From NCBI RefSeq assembly GCF_001886735.1, contig NZ_CP018076.1, forward strand, positions 1,240,001 through 1,304,000: DNA of 64,000 nt, given 5' to 3'. The notes below the pieces were generated by a model that saw only the letters and a program-made list of their open reading frames with translations, did not search any database and was not told where the DNA came from. Made by a program: the position numbers and the translations under genes. Positions 45,576-55,560 of the stretch are shown here, in pieces. The stretch comes from Sulfitobacter alexandrii. GTDB lineage: Bacteria; Pseudomonadota; Alphaproteobacteria; Rhodobacterales; Rhodobacteraceae. Positions within the stretch are counted from its first letter, which is position 1. Each line of letters starts with the position of its first letter.

Positions 45576-46523
45576 ATGAGCAAAACCGACCTTCCGGCCG
45601 TGCGCGGCAAGCTGACGGCGCAACGCGCGCTGCGAGACCTGACCTGGCTGCGCGTCGGTGGTCCGGCGGATCACCTGTTCCAGCCAGCCGACCTCGACGA
45701 TCTGCGCGACTTCCTCGCGGCGCTGCCCGACGACGCGACGGTGTTCCCCATGGGTGTCGGATCCAACCTGATCGTCCGGGACGGTGGCCTGCGCGCGGTG
45801 GTGATCCGGCTCGGGCGGGGGTTCAACGCGATCGAGATCAGCGGCGACCACGTGATCGCCGGCGCCGCCGCGCTGGACGCCCACGTGGCCCGCAAGGCGG
45901 CGGACGCGGGGTTCGACCTGACGTTCCTGCGCACCATTCCGGGCAGTATCGGCGGTGCGGTGCGGATGAATGCGGGCTGCTATGGCAGCTACACGGCGGA
46001 TCATTTCGTCAGCGCGCAGGCGGTGACGCGACGGGGCGAGATCGTCACCCTCACGGCGGAAGACCTGAATTTCCGCTACCGGCAGAGCGACCTCGACGAG
46101 GGCGCGGTGATCGTCGGCGCCGTCTTTGCGCCGCCACGGGGCGTTCCGGAAGAACTGCACGCGCGCATGGAGAAGCAGCTCGCCCGGCGGGACGAGACCC
46201 AACCGACCAAAGACCGGTCCGCAGGGAGCACCTTCCGCAACCCGGCGGGCTTTTCCAGCACCGGGCAGGCGGACGACACGCACGAGCTGAAGGCCTGGAA
46301 GGTCATCGACGATGCCGGAATGCGCGGTGCCCGGCTGGGCGGGGCACAGATGAGCCCGAAGCATTCCAACTTTCTCATCAACGCGCAGGACGCGAGCGCC
46401 GCCGACCTCGAAAACCTTGGCGAACAGGTGCGAAAAAAGGTTTACGATTCCAGCGGGATCACGCTAGAATGGGAAATCATGCGGGTCGGTGATTTCGTGG
46501 ACGGGCCGGACGCAGAGGCATAA
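45576..46523 (+). CDS. murB: UDP-N-acetylenolpyruvoylglucosamine reductase MurB
   Basis: MurB uses FAD and NADPH to reduce the enolpyruvyl group to make UDP-MurNAc. The 315-residue type II-like protein has [46 protein letters not shown], the catalytic Ser in [14 protein letters not shown] and the C-terminal Glu region LEWEIMRVG. The start at 45576 ([13 protein letters not shown]) is family-typical. It belongs to the run from the DUF2484 genes to ftsZ. Confidence 0.95.
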   Translation: MSKTDLPAVRGKLTAQRALRDLTWLRVGGPADHLFQPADLDDLRDFLAALPDDATVFPMGVGSNLIVRDGGLRAVVIRLGRGFNAIEISGDHVIAGAAALDAHVARKAADAGFDLTFLRTIPGSIGGAVRMNAGCYGSYTADHFVSAQAVTRRGEIVTLTAEDLNFRYRQSDLDEGAVIVGAVFAPPRGVPEELHARMEKQLARRDETQPTKDRSAGSTFRNPAGFSSTGQADDTHELKAWKVIDDAGMRGARLGGAQMSPKHSNFLINAQDASAADLENLGEQVRKKVYDSSGITLEWEIMRVGDFVDGPDAEA

Positions 46524-46592
46524 GCCGAAAACGGCGAACACCATAATAACAATGGGCCGAAAATGGCCCGGGACAAAGGCACTTCAGTGGGT

Positions 46593-47510
46593 ATGTCGAG
46601 CAGGACAAACCCGACAGTGGCGGTACTATTGGGCGGACTCTCGGCCGAGCGCGAGGTGTCGCTTTCATCGGGGCGCGCTTGCGCCGCTGCACTGCGGGAA
46701 CATGGCGGATACAAGGTGGTCGAGGTCGACGCGGGCCGCGACCTGTGTGCCGTGCTGGCCGATCTCTCTCCCGATGCCGTTCTGAATTGCCTGCATGGTC
46801 GCTGGGGCGAAGACGGCTGCGTGCAGGGCCTGCTCGAATGGATGGGCATTCCCTACAGCCATTCCGGCGTGCTGTCCTCCGCGCTGGCCATGGACAAGCA
46901 GCGCAGCAAGGATGTCTATCGCCGCGTCGGGCTGCCGGTGGTCGACAGCTTCATCCGCTGCAAGGCCGAGGTGATGGCGCACCATGTCATGGCGCCGCCC
47001 TACGTGGTAAAGCCGAACAACGAGGGATCGTCGGTGGGCGTCTACCTCGTGAACGAGGAGAACAACGGTCCGCCGCAGTTGGACGACGCCATGCCCGAGC
47101 ACGTGATGGTCGAGACCTACGCGCCGGGGCGCGAGCTGACCACCACGGTCATGGGCGACCGGGCGCTGACCGTCACCGACATCATCACCACCGGCTGGTA
47201 CGATTACGACGCCAAGTACAAGGCGGGCGGATCGACCCACGTGGTGCCCGCCGACATTCCTTCCGACATATTCGACCTGTGCCTCGACTACGCGCTGCGC
47301 GCGCACGCGGCGCTGGGGTGCCGGGGCATCAGCCGGACGGACTTCCGCTGGGACGAGGCGCGCGGCGCCGACGGGCTGATCCTGCTGGAGACGAACACCC
47401 AGCCGGGCATGACCGCCACCTCGCTGTCGCCCGAGCAGGCCCAGTCCTGCGGCATATCCTTTCCCGAGCTTTGCGCGTGGATGGTGGAGGACGCCTCATG
47501 CGATCGCTGA
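46593..47510 (+). CDS. ddl: D-alanine-D-alanine ligase
   Basis: Ddl makes D-Ala-D-Ala for MurF. The 305-residue ATP-grasp enzyme shows [67 protein letters not shown] and [21 protein letters not shown] chose the ATG at 46593 ([11 protein letters not shown]), giving the E. coli DdlB length. An ATG at 46563 is also in frame and lies within a small hairpin (GGGCC/GGCCC). The last 13 bases overlap ftsQ. Confidence 0.95.
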   Translation: MSSRTNPTVAVLLGGLSAEREVSLSSGRACAAALREHGGYKVVEVDAGRDLCAVLADLSPDAVLNCLHGRWGEDGCVQGLLEWMGIPYSHSGVLSSALAMDKQRSKDVYRRVGLPVVDSFIRCKAEVMAHHVMAPPYVVKPNNEGSSVGVYLVNEENNGPPQLDDAMPEHVMVETYAPGRELTTTVMGDRALTVTDIITTGWYDYDAKYKAGGSTHVVPADIPSDIFDLCLDYALRAHAALGCRGISRTDFRWDEARGADGLILLETNTQPGMTATSLSPEQAQSCGISFPELCAWMVEDASCDR

Positions 47511-48382
47511 TCCGTCGCAACAGGCAGACGGCGGTCAAGGCCGATCCCGCGCCGTCCCGCTGGGCATGGCGTATTCAGCGCCTCATGCTGACGCCCGGCT
47601 TCCGGCTGATGCTGCGCGCGGGCGTGCCGTTCTGCCTGACCCTGATGGCCGGCACGATCTACCTCGCGGATGATGCCCGGCGCACCCAGATCGTCGAGGC
47701 GGTCGCGGATGCCCGCCGTGCGATCGAGGAACGCCCCGAATTCATGGTCAAGCTGATGGCCATCGACGGTGCCGAGGACGCGCTGTCCGCCGAGATCCGC
47801 GCCGCCGTGCCGATCGAGTTCCCGCTCAGTTCCTTCGATCTGGATCTCGAGCAGGTGCGCGACACGATCAAGGGTCTGAACAGTGTCAAGAACGCCAGCG
47901 TGCGGATTAAGCCGGGCGGCGTTCTGCAGGTGGTGGTGATGCCGCGCGTGCCGGTGGCGGTCTGGCGCAACGCGGAAGGGCTGACACTGGTGGACGAGGG
48001 CGGCGCGCCGGTCGCGCGCATCGCCGGCCGGGCCGAGCGCCCGGACCTTCCGCTGATCGCGGGCGAGGGTGCTGCGCGCCACGTGCCCGAGGCGCTGACC
48101 CTCATCAAGGCGACCGAGCCGATCGCCGGACGGGTGCGCGGGCTGGTGCGGATGGGGGCCCGTCGCTGGGACGTGGTGCTGGACCGGGATCAGCGCATCC
48201 TTCTGCCCGAGTACGACGCCCTGCCGGCGCTGGAGCGCGTGATCGCGTTGCAAGGCGCGCAGGAGGTGCTGACCCGCGACGTGTCCCGCGTGGACATGCG
48301 GCTGTCGGAGCGCCCCACGGTCAGGCTGACAGAAGAAGCCACCGAAGCGTGGTGGAACATAAAACAGAGCACGGGACGCTAG
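47498..48382 (+). CDS. ftsQ: Cell division protein FtsQ
   Basis: FtsQ is a bitopic protein that recruits FtsL/FtsB and late divisome proteins. The 294-residue product has a basic cytoplasmic segment, one membrane helix (about 38-55, [19 protein letters not shown]), a POTRA domain (about 75-150, [20 protein letters not shown]), and the beta domain with [20 protein letters not shown] and [15 protein letters not shown]. It overlaps the end of ddl by 13 bases, so translation is coupled, and ftsA follows after 30 bases. Confidence 0.93.
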   Translation: MRSLIRRNRQTAVKADPAPSRWAWRIQRLMLTPGFRLMLRAGVPFCLTLMAGTIYLADDARRTQIVEAVADARRAIEERPEFMVKLMAIDGAEDALSAEIRAAVPIEFPLSSFDLDLEQVRDTIKGLNSVKNASVRIKPGGVLQVVVMPRVPVAVWRNAEGLTLVDEGGAPVARIAGRAERPDLPLIAGEGAARHVPEALTLIKATEPIAGRVRGLVRMGARRWDVVLDRDQRILLPEYDALPALERVIALQGAQEVLTRDVSRVDMRLSERPTVRLTEEATEAWWNIKQSTGR

Positions 48383-48412
48383 AGCCCGGCCATATCACAA
48401 GGCAGTGACACG

Positions 48413-49747
48413 ATGATGGACCTTTACGACAGTCAACGCTCGATGCGGAACATGCGCCGGATCGCGATGCAGAGGGGGGTCGTGGCCATTCTCGACGTGG
48501 GCACGTCGAAGATCGCCTGCCTCGTGCTGCGGTTCGACGGCAGCGGCGAACTGGGTGACGAGGGCGAGATCGGCTCTCTCGCGGGGCAGTCGGGCTTCCG
48601 CGTCATCGGGGCGGCGACGACGCGGTCGCGCGGGGTCAGGTTCGGCGAGATCTGCGTCATGAGCGAGACGGAGCGGGCGATCCGCACCGCGCTTCAGGCG
48701 GCGCAGAAGATGGCGGGCATCCGCGTCGATCACGTGATCGCCTGTTTCTCGGGCGCCGAGCCCCGCAGTTACGGGCTCGACGCGCAGATCGAACTCGACG
48801 GCCAGTCCGTCACGGAGCAGGACGTGGCGCAGGTGCTGGCGAACTGTGACGTTCCGGAATACGGCGAGGATCGCGAGGTGCTGCACGCGCAGCCCGTGAA
48901 CTTTGCGCTCGACCACCGGTCGGGCCTGATCGACCCGCGCGGACAGCTGGGCAACACGCTGTCGGTGGACATGCACATGCTGACGGTGGATGCCGCCGCC
49001 GTGCAGCACCTTGCGCATTGCATCAAGCGCTGTGACCTCGAACTCGCGGGGATCGCGAACTCCGCCTACGTGTCGGGCATCTCGTCGCTGGTTGAGGACG
49101 AACAGGAGCTTGGTGCCGCCTGCATCGACATGGGCGGCGGATCGACCGGGGTGTCGATCTTTATCAAGAAGCACATGATCTATGCCGATTCCGTACGGAT
49201 GGGCGGCGATCACGTGACATCGGACATTTCCATGGGGCTTCAGGTGCCCACCGCGAACGCGGAACGCATCAAGACCTTCTACGGCGGGGTGCATGCCACC
49301 GGGATGGACGACCGCGAGATGATCGAGATCGGCGGCGAGACCGGCGATTACGAACACGACCGGCGCACCGCCAGCCGGGCGGAGCTGATCGGCATCATGC
49401 GGCCTCGGGTGGAAGAGATCCTCGAGGAGGTCCGGGTGCGGCTGGACGCGGCCGGGTTCGATCACCTGCCCAGCCAGCAGATCGTGCTGACCGGCGGGGG
49501 CAGCCAGATCCCCGGACTCGACGGGCTGGCGTCCAAGATCCTTGGCCAGCAGGTGCGCCTGGGGCGTCCGCTGCGTGTCCATGGCCTGCCGCAGGCCGCC
49601 ACCGGCCCCGGCTTTGCCAGCGCGGTGGGCCTGTCCCTGTTCGCGGCGCATCCGCAGGACGAATGGTGGGACTTCGACATTCCGGCCGATCGCTACCCGG
49701 CGCGGTCGCTGAAACGCGCCGTGAAATGGTTCAGGGACAACTGGTGA
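48413..49747 (+). CDS. ftsA: Cell division protein FtsA
   Basis: FtsA is the actin-fold ATPase that tethers FtsZ to the membrane. The 444-residue protein shows AILDVGTSKIACLVLRF, GAATTRSRGVRFGEI, CIDMGGGSTGVSIFIKKHM for phosphate binding, TGGGSQIPGLDGLASKILG, and ends with a basic amphipathic helix (SLKRAVKWFRDNW) for membrane attachment. An N-terminal extension (MMDLYDSQRSMRNMRRIAMQ) precedes the core, with an alternative start at 48416. A 175-base gap separates it from ftsZ. Confidence 0.95.
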   Translation: MMDLYDSQRSMRNMRRIAMQRGVVAILDVGTSKIACLVLRFDGSGELGDEGEIGSLAGQSGFRVIGAATTRSRGVRFGEICVMSETERAIRTALQAAQKMAGIRVDHVIACFSGAEPRSYGLDAQIELDGQSVTEQDVAQVLANCDVPEYGEDREVLHAQPVNFALDHRSGLIDPRGQLGNTLSVDMHMLTVDAAAVQHLAHCIKRCDLELAGIANSAYVSGISSLVEDEQELGAACIDMGGGSTGVSIFIKKHMIYADSVRMGGDHVTSDISMGLQVPTANAERIKTFYGGVHATGMDDREMIEIGGETGDYEHDRRTASRAELIGIMRPRVEEILEEVRVRLDAAGFDHLPSQQIVLTGGGSQIPGLDGLASKILGQQVRLGRPLRVHGLPQAATGPGFASAVGLSLFAAHPQDEWWDFDIPADRYPARSLKRAVKWFRDNW

Positions 49748-49922
49748 TCGCAATATGGAGTGGGGTCACCGACATGCGGGCAAAATCAGCAAGAATCTGC
49801 CCATATATTGCGTAATTATGGTGTTTTGTAGGTGACGATGCGGCAGCAAACCGTTAAGCTTTCCTGAAATCTCGACGACGAAGCGCTCATGGGACGTGGG
49901 CTAAAAAACAGGCGGACAGCAC
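49748..49922 (+). promoter_or_regulatory. Probable ftsZ promoter region
   Basis: This 175-base gap holds a GANTC methylation site (49793-49797, GAATC), the AT-rich stretch CATATATTGCGTAATTATGG and a CtrA-like half site TTAA-N7-TGAA (about 49855-49869). No clear sigma-70 pair was picked. Cell-cycle control of ftsZ by CtrA and CcrM/GcrA is known in Caulobacter; relevance here is inference. Confidence 0.4.
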
Positions 49923-51572
49923 ATGACACTGAACCTTTCATTGCCCGGACAGGACGATCTGAAACCCCGTATCACCGTCTTTGGTGTGGGCGGCGCCGGT
50001 GGTAACGCGGTCAATAATATGATCGAAAAACAACTGGATGGCGTCGATTTCGTCGTGGCCAACACCGACGCGCAGGCGTTGCAGCAGGCCCGTGCGGAGA
50101 ACAAGGTTCAGCTGGGAATCAAGGTGACCGAAGGGCTGGGCGCGGGTGCGCGGGCCTCTGTCGGTGCCGCGGCGGCCGAAGAATCAATCGAACAGATCGT
50201 CGATCACCTCGCCGGTGCGCACATGTGCTTCATCACCGCAGGCATGGGCGGCGGCACCGGCACGGGCGCGGCCCCGATCATCGCCCAGGCCGCGCGTGAG
50301 CTGGGCGTGCTAACCGTGGGCGTCGTGACCAAGCCGTTCCAGTTCGAGGGCGCCAAGCGGATGCGCCAGGCCGAGGACGGCGTCGAGGCGCTGCAGAAGG
50401 TCGTCGATACGCTCATCATTATCCCGAACCAGAACCTGTTCCGGCTCGCGAACGAGAAGACGACCTTCACCGAGGCATTTTCGATGGCCGATGACGTTCT
50501 GTACCAGGGCGTCAAGGGCGTGACCGACCTGATGGTGCGTCCGGGTCTCATCAACCTCGACTTCGCCGACGTGCGCGCCGTGATGGACGAGATGGGCAAG
50601 GCGATGATGGGCACCGGCGAGGCCGAGGGCGAAGATCGCGCCATCCAGGCCGCCGAGAAGGCCATCGCCAACCCGCTGCTGGACGAGATCAGCCTGCGCG
50701 GTGCGAAGGGCGTTCTCATCAACATCACCGGCGGTGCCGACCTGACCCTCTTCGAACTGGACGAGGCCGCCAACCGCATCCGCGAGGAAGTGGACCCGGA
50801 AGCCAACATCATCGTCGGCTCGACCATGGACGAGGGCATGGGCGGCGTGATGCGCGTGAGCGTGGTGGCCACCGGCATCGACGCGACCGACGTGAACACC
50901 GACATCCCGGTGCCGCGCCGGTCCATGAGCCAGCCGCTCAAGCCGCAGACCGTGACCGAGGAAGCGCCGGCGCCCGCCGCGGCAGCCGTCGCCGCCTCCA
51001 CGCAGCAGGACAGCCAGAAGCCTCTGTTCGAGGACATGGACGTGCAGCGTGCCGCCGCCGAGGAGCAGGCAGAGGACATCTTTGCCGAGGACACTGCGCA
51101 GGAGACGGACGATCTGCCGCCGCCCGCGTACCAGCCGCAGGTCGCCGCCTTCGAGCCGCGTCAGGAAGACGACAGCATCGAGGCCGAAGTGGAGCCGGAA
51201 GCCTACGTGGCGCCCCGCGCGCCCGCACCGGGCACGCCGTCTCCCGAGGCGCTGGCACGTCTGCGCGCCGCAGCGCAGAAGGCCAATCCCGAACAGGCGC
51301 GTCCGGCAGCGCAGCAGGCGCGTCCGCAGCACGCCGCGCAGGGCGGTCAGGACAAACCGCGCTTTGGCATCAATTCGCTGATCAACCGCATGACCGGCCA
51401 TGGCGAAAGCGACAGCCAGGCGCAGCCGCAGCACCGCCCGGTGCGCCAGCAGCCGCCCGTCCAGCACACGCCGCAGCGCAGCGCATCTGCCGCGCCGCAG
51501 CCCTCGCAGGAGGCCGATCCGGACCAGGAACGCATCGAAATTCCCGCGTTCCTGCGCCGTCAGGCAAACTGA
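49923..51572 (+). CDS. ftsZ: Cell division GTPase FtsZ
   Basis: FtsZ forms the cytokinetic ring. The 549-residue protein has the tubulin fold with the GTP signature [10 protein letters not shown] (109-118), the N-terminal [19 protein letters not shown], and the T7-loop [20 protein letters not shown]. The linker after about residue 330 is very long and rich in Ala, Pro, Gln and Glu, typical of alphaproteobacteria. The C-terminal peptide [16 protein letters not shown] is the docking site for FtsA. It ends a few bases before a clear terminator. Confidence 0.97.
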   Translation: MTLNLSLPGQDDLKPRITVFGVGGAGGNAVNNMIEKQLDGVDFVVANTDAQALQQARAENKVQLGIKVTEGLGAGARASVGAAAAEESIEQIVDHLAGAHMCFITAGMGGGTGTGAAPIIAQAARELGVLTVGVVTKPFQFEGAKRMRQAEDGVEALQKVVDTLIIIPNQNLFRLANEKTTFTEAFSMADDVLYQGVKGVTDLMVRPGLINLDFADVRAVMDEMGKAMMGTGEAEGEDRAIQAAEKAIANPLLDEISLRGAKGVLINITGGADLTLFELDEAANRIREEVDPEANIIVGSTMDEGMGGVMRVSVVATGIDATDVNTDIPVPRRSMSQPLKPQTVTEEAPAPAAAAVAASTQQDSQKPLFEDMDVQRAAAEEQAEDIFAEDTAQETDDLPPPAYQPQVAAFEPRQEDDSIEAEVEPEAYVAPRAPAPGTPSPEALARLRAAAQKANPEQARPAAQQARPQHAAQGGQDKPRFGINSLINRMTGHGESDSQAQPQHRPVRQQPPVQHTPQRSASAAPQPSQEADPDQERIEIPAFLRRQAN

Positions 51573-51593
51573 GACCTCACATATTCGAACGGG

Positions 51594-51619
51594 AAAGGCC
51601 GCCTTTGGGCGGCCTTTTT
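51594..51619 (+). terminator. Intrinsic terminator after ftsZ
   Basis: AAAGGCCGCC-TTTG-GGCGGCCTTTTTC forms a 10-bp perfect stem with a T-run, 22 bases after the ftsZ stop. It should end the division operon, with lpxC starting anew. Confidence 0.9.
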
Positions 51620-51778
51620 CATTTGTGAACAGGGAGTTGCGGCCGGTCGGGCGCGATCGTGCGCATTTGTGACAGACATGTTTCAGTCGGTTGCAAAGAT
51701 TGAGTTGAGTGAAACGAACCCCGCCCTTAACTCTGGGTTCAACTTAGACAACGATCTATGAACCCTGAGGACGAGCCC

Positions 51779-52699
51779 GTGCAAACCACCATCAAATCCC
51801 CGATTTCCTTCGGCGGTCATGGCCTGCATTCCGGTGCGCCGGCCACGGTTACCGTGAATCCCGCCAGCGCGCATCATGGCATCTGGTTCAAAAGGACGGA
51901 CATCTCTCTGGGTGACCGGCTGATCCCGGCGCGGTGGGATGCGGTGAACCGCTCTCCGCTGTGCACCAAGCTGGAAAACGCCGCCGGTCTGCATGTGTCG
52001 ACCGTTGAACATGTCATGGCCGCCCTGGCGGGCTGTGGCATCCACAACGCGCTGATCGAGATTGATGGCCCCGAAGTGCCGATCCTCGACGGGTCGGCGG
52101 TGCAGTTCGTGCGCGGCTTCATGCAGCGCGGCATCCGCGTGCTGGCCGCGCCGGTAATGGCCTTTGAAGTGCTCAAGGAAGTGACGGTCACCGACGGCGA
52201 AGCGCGGGCGACCCTCGCACCGTCCGACACGCTGCGGATCGATTTCGAGATCGATTTTCAGGATGCCGCCATCGGCCACCAGAAGAAAACCCTTGTCATG
52301 AACAACGGATCCTTCGCCCGCGAGCTGTGCGACAGCCGGACATTCTGCCGTCGCGCGGACGTCGAGGCCATGCGCGCCAACGGTCTGGCCCTGGGCGGCA
52401 CCGCGGAGAACGCGGTTGTCGTGGACGGGGACACCATCCTGACGCCGGGCGGCCTGCGCCATGCGGACGAGCCGGTGCGGCACAAGATGCTGGACGCGCT
52501 GGGAGACCTCGCCCTCGCGGGGGCGCCGCTGCTGGGCCATTACACCGGCTACCGCGCGGGCCATTCGCTGACCAACACGCTGCTGCGCGCGCTTTTCGCG
52601 ACGCCGGATGCCGTTCGGCTGGTCAAATGCGACCCACTGATGACCGCGCGTCTGCCCGGTTCGGGCCTTGTCTGGGACGAGATCCCGCAGGTCGCCTGA
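51779..52699 (+). CDS. lpxC: UDP-3-O-acyl-GlcNAc deacetylase LpxC
   Basis: LpxC is the zinc amidase that commits to lipid A synthesis. With the GTG start at 51779 the protein is 306 residues and the zinc and catalytic residues fall at His78 (STVEHVMAAL), His235 and Asp239 (HKMLDALGD) and His262 (GHSLTN), all within three positions of the E. coli enzyme. GAGGA lies nine bases before this GTG; the ATG at 51758 has no ribosome site. It follows ftsZ, the standard order in many Proteobacteria. Confidence 0.95.
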   Translation: MQTTIKSPISFGGHGLHSGAPATVTVNPASAHHGIWFKRTDISLGDRLIPARWDAVNRSPLCTKLENAAGLHVSTVEHVMAALAGCGIHNALIEIDGPEVPILDGSAVQFVRGFMQRGIRVLAAPVMAFEVLKEVTVTDGEARATLAPSDTLRIDFEIDFQDAAIGHQKKTLVMNNGSFARELCDSRTFCRRADVEAMRANGLALGGTAENAVVVDGDTILTPGGLRHADEPVRHKMLDALGDLALAGAPLLGHYTGYRAGHSLTNTLLRALFATPDAVRLVKCDPLMTARLPGSGLVWDEIPQVA

Positions 52700-52914
52700 G
52701 CGGGCGCGGCGGTATCGCTTTACACCCATTGAAACACGCCGCAAGGCGCTGTATTCCCGATGCAAAGCCATCTGGCGCGGTCGCGTTCACGCATTCGGAC
52801 GTCACCATGCTACAAAGCGCGTAATGCAAGTTTTGCCGCGCAAAATATTGTGGTAGTCAGAGGCTCAACAGGGGTCGCAAGGCCATGGGCAGGACCGGAC
52901 GAAGGGGGAAACGC

Positions 52915-53784
52915 ATGTCTCGGACGATATCGCGCAAGCGGATGATCGGAACGGTCCTTGTCGTCGCTGCCCTCGGGGCGTGTGGCAACCAGGACACCGG
53001 ACGGTTCACCAAGAACTTCTTCAACCCGCAGGAAATCCCGCTCGAAACCTATTCGGCGGAGCAGATCTTCGAGCGGGGCGAGTTCGAACTGAACCGCCGG
53101 CAACCGCAGGAAGCGGCGTTCTATTTCGCCGAGATCGAGCGGCTTTATCCCTATTCCGAATGGGCGAAGCGCGCGCTGATCATGCAGGCGTTTTCCTATC
53201 ACCAGGACCAAGACTATCCCAACAGCCGGTCCGCCGCGCAGCGGTTCATCGATTTCTACCCCGATGACGACGACGCGGCCTATGCCCAGTATCTGCTGGC
53301 ACTCAGCTACTATGACCAGATCGACGAAGTCGGTCGCGACCAGGGGCTGACCTTTCAGGCGCTTCAGTCCCTTCGTGATGTCATCGAACGTTATCCCGAC
53401 AGCGAATATGCCAAGGCGTCGATCCTGAAATTCGACCTTGCCTTCGATCACCTTGCCGGCAAGGAAATGGAGATCGGCCGCTACTACCTGCGGCGCAACC
53501 ACTATACGGCGGCGATCAACCGGTTCCGCGTCGTGGTCGAGGACTTCCAGACCACCACCCATACCGCCGAGGCCCTTCATCGCCTCGTGGAGGCCTATCT
53601 GTCGCTGGGCCTGACGCGGGAAGCGCAGACCGCGGGCGCGATCCTCGGTCACAACTTCCAGGGCAGCGAGTGGTACGAGGACAGCTACAAGCTTCTGACC
53701 GGGCAGGGCCTGCAGCCGGCGTTCTACAAGAACAACTGGCTGGGTGCGATCTACCGCCAGACGATCAAGGGCGAGTGGTTGTAA
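52915..53784 (+). CDS. bamD: Outer-membrane assembly lipoprotein BamD
   Basis: BamD is part of the BAM complex that inserts beta-barrel proteins. The 289-residue product has a lipoprotein signal with lipobox L-G-A-C at residues 20-23, then five TPR-like helical repeats (ERGEFELNRRQPQEAAFYFA, YPYSEWAKRALIMQAFSYH, YPNSRSAAQRFIDFYPDDDD, YPDSEYAKASILKFDLAFDH). I chose the ATG at 52915, ten bases after AAGGGGG; the frame is open upstream to 52885. It lies between lpxC and recN. Confidence 0.93.
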   Translation: MSRTISRKRMIGTVLVVAALGACGNQDTGRFTKNFFNPQEIPLETYSAEQIFERGEFELNRRQPQEAAFYFAEIERLYPYSEWAKRALIMQAFSYHQDQDYPNSRSAAQRFIDFYPDDDDAAYAQYLLALSYYDQIDEVGRDQGLTFQALQSLRDVIERYPDSEYAKASILKFDLAFDHLAGKEMEIGRYYLRRNHYTAAINRFRVVVEDFQTTTHTAEALHRLVEAYLSLGLTREAQTAGAILGHNFQGSEWYEDSYKLLTGQGLQPAFYKNNWLGAIYRQTIKGEWL

Positions 53785-53822
53785 GCGGGGCGGGCTGAGG
53801 CCCGGCCCATCGGAAAGCTGTC

Positions 53823-55472
53823 ATGCTGCGCGGACTCGACATTTCTGACATGCTGATCATCGATCGGCTGGAGCTCGGCTTTCAGCCGGGTCTGAACGTG
53901 CTGACGGGCGAAACCGGGGCGGGCAAGTCGATCCTGCTGGACAGTCTGGGTTTCGTGCTGGGCTGGCGCGGGCGTGCGGACCTCGTCCGGCAAGGGGCGG
54001 AGCAGGGCGAAGTGACCGCATGGTTCGACCTGCCGCCCGGCCACCCGGCCCACCGCGTGCTGGAAGAAGCGGGATTGCCCGGCGGGGACGAGCTGATCCT
54101 GCGGCGGATCAACACCTCGGACGGGCGCAAGACATCATGGGTGAACGACCGCCGCTGTTCGGGCGAGGTGCTGCGCGCCCTGTCGGACACGCTGGTCGAG
54201 CTGCATGGCCAGCACGACGACCGGGGCCTGCTGAACCCGCGGGGTCACCGGGCGATCCTTGACGATTTCGCGGGCAACGCGGCGGCGCTGGCCCGGACCC
54301 GCAGCGCGTGGGCCGCGCTGTCGGCGGCGCGCAAGGCGGCGGAGCGGGCGGCGCGGGAGCGGGCGGAGATCGCGGCGGAAGAGGAATTCCTGCGCCACGC
54401 GGTCACAGAGCTGGACAAGCTGGACCCGCAGGAGGGCGAGGAAGCGGCGCTGGACACCCGCCGGCGCCTGATGCAAAGCGCCGAGAAGATCCGAGCGGAC
54501 GTGGTGAACGCCTACGAGATCATGGGCCAGAACGGGGCGGAGCGGGCACTGGGCGACGCCTTGCGCTGGCTGGACGGGGCGGCGGCACGGGCCGAGGGGG
54601 CGCTGGAAGCGCCGATGGCCGCGCTCAACCGCGCGATGGTCGAACTGGACGAGGCGATGTCGGGCGTGGCGGATGCGATCGACGGCATGTCCTTCAACCC
54701 GCTGGAACTGGAAGAAACGGAAGAGCGGCTGTTCGCGATCCGGGCGCTGGCGCGCAAGCACGACGTGGCGCCCGACGATCTGGCAGGCTTCGCGGAAACC
54801 CTGCGCGCGAAGCTGGACGCGCTGGACGCGGGGGAGGCGGCCCAGGCGGACCTGGAAAAAGCGGTGCGCGATGCGGAGGCGGCCTATGCCGCCGCGGCGG
54901 AGGCGTTGAGCGCCGCACGGGCCACCGCGGCGCGCAAGCTGGACAAGGCGGTCACCGCGGAACTCGCCCCGCTCAAGATGGAGCGGGCGGTCTTCGAGAC
55001 CCGGATCGAGCCCGAAGACCCCGGCCCCGAGGGGCACGACGCGGTGTCCTTTACCGTGGCGACCAATCCCGGCGCCCCGGCGGGCCCTCTGGGCAAGATC
55101 GCCTCCGGGGGCGAGCTCAGCCGGTTCCTGCTGGCCTTGAAGGTGTGCCTGACGCAGGGCCAGTCCGGACTGACGCTGATCTTCGACGAGATCGACCGAG
55201 GGGTCGGCGGGGCGACGGCCGATGCCGTGGGCCGGCGGCTGTCGGCGCTCGCGGCGGACGGGCAGGTGCTGGTGGTGACCCATTCGCCGCAGGTGGCGGC
55301 CCTCGGCGCGCATCACTGGCGCGTCGCCAAGGCGGTGAACAAGGGCATGACCACATCAACCGTCGTGCCGCTGAGCCCGCCGGAGCGGGTGGACGAGGTG
55401 GCGCGGATGCTGTCGGGCGACCAGGTGACCGATGCGGCCCGTGCGGCGGCAGAGGCCCTGCTGGCGGGATGA
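53823..55472 (+). CDS. recN: DNA repair protein RecN
   Basis: RecN is an SMC-like ATPase for double-strand break repair. The 549-residue protein has Walker A LTGETGAGKSILLD (about 28-41), ELHGQHDDRGLLNP, two coiled-coil arms, the ABC signature SGGELSRFLLAL near residue 430, and Walker B LTLIFDEIDRGVGG followed by VVTHSPQVAA. The ATG at 53823 is typical (MLRGLDISDMLI). It follows bamD by 38 bases and is probably co-transcribed. Confidence 0.95.
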   Translation: MLRGLDISDMLIIDRLELGFQPGLNVLTGETGAGKSILLDSLGFVLGWRGRADLVRQGAEQGEVTAWFDLPPGHPAHRVLEEAGLPGGDELILRRINTSDGRKTSWVNDRRCSGEVLRALSDTLVELHGQHDDRGLLNPRGHRAILDDFAGNAAALARTRSAWAALSAARKAAERAARERAEIAAEEEFLRHAVTELDKLDPQEGEEAALDTRRRLMQSAEKIRADVVNAYEIMGQNGAERALGDALRWLDGAAARAEGALEAPMAALNRAMVELDEAMSGVADAIDGMSFNPLELEETEERLFAIRALARKHDVAPDDLAGFAETLRAKLDALDAGEAAQADLEKAVRDAEAAYAAAAEALSAARATAARKLDKAVTAELAPLKMERAVFETRIEPEDPGPEGHDAVSFTVATNPGAPAGPLGKIASGGELSRFLLALKVCLTQGQSGLTLIFDEIDRGVGGATADAVGRRLSALAADGQVLVVTHSPQVAALGAHHWRVAKAVNKGMTTSTVVPLSPPERVDEVARMLSGDQVTDAARAAAEALLAG

Positions 55473-55560
55473 GGCTGTCGCGTGGCACCCTGACGCCGCG
55501 GGGGCGGCGCACCGCCGCCCGGAGCCGGACAAGGGGAATGGCGCGGGGGCGGCGGACCCG

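Noticed and set aside
46554..46569. GGGCC/GGCCC hairpin as a translational control of ddl.
   Set aside because: It covers only the upstream alternative ATG at 46563; the better supported start at 46593 lies outside it.
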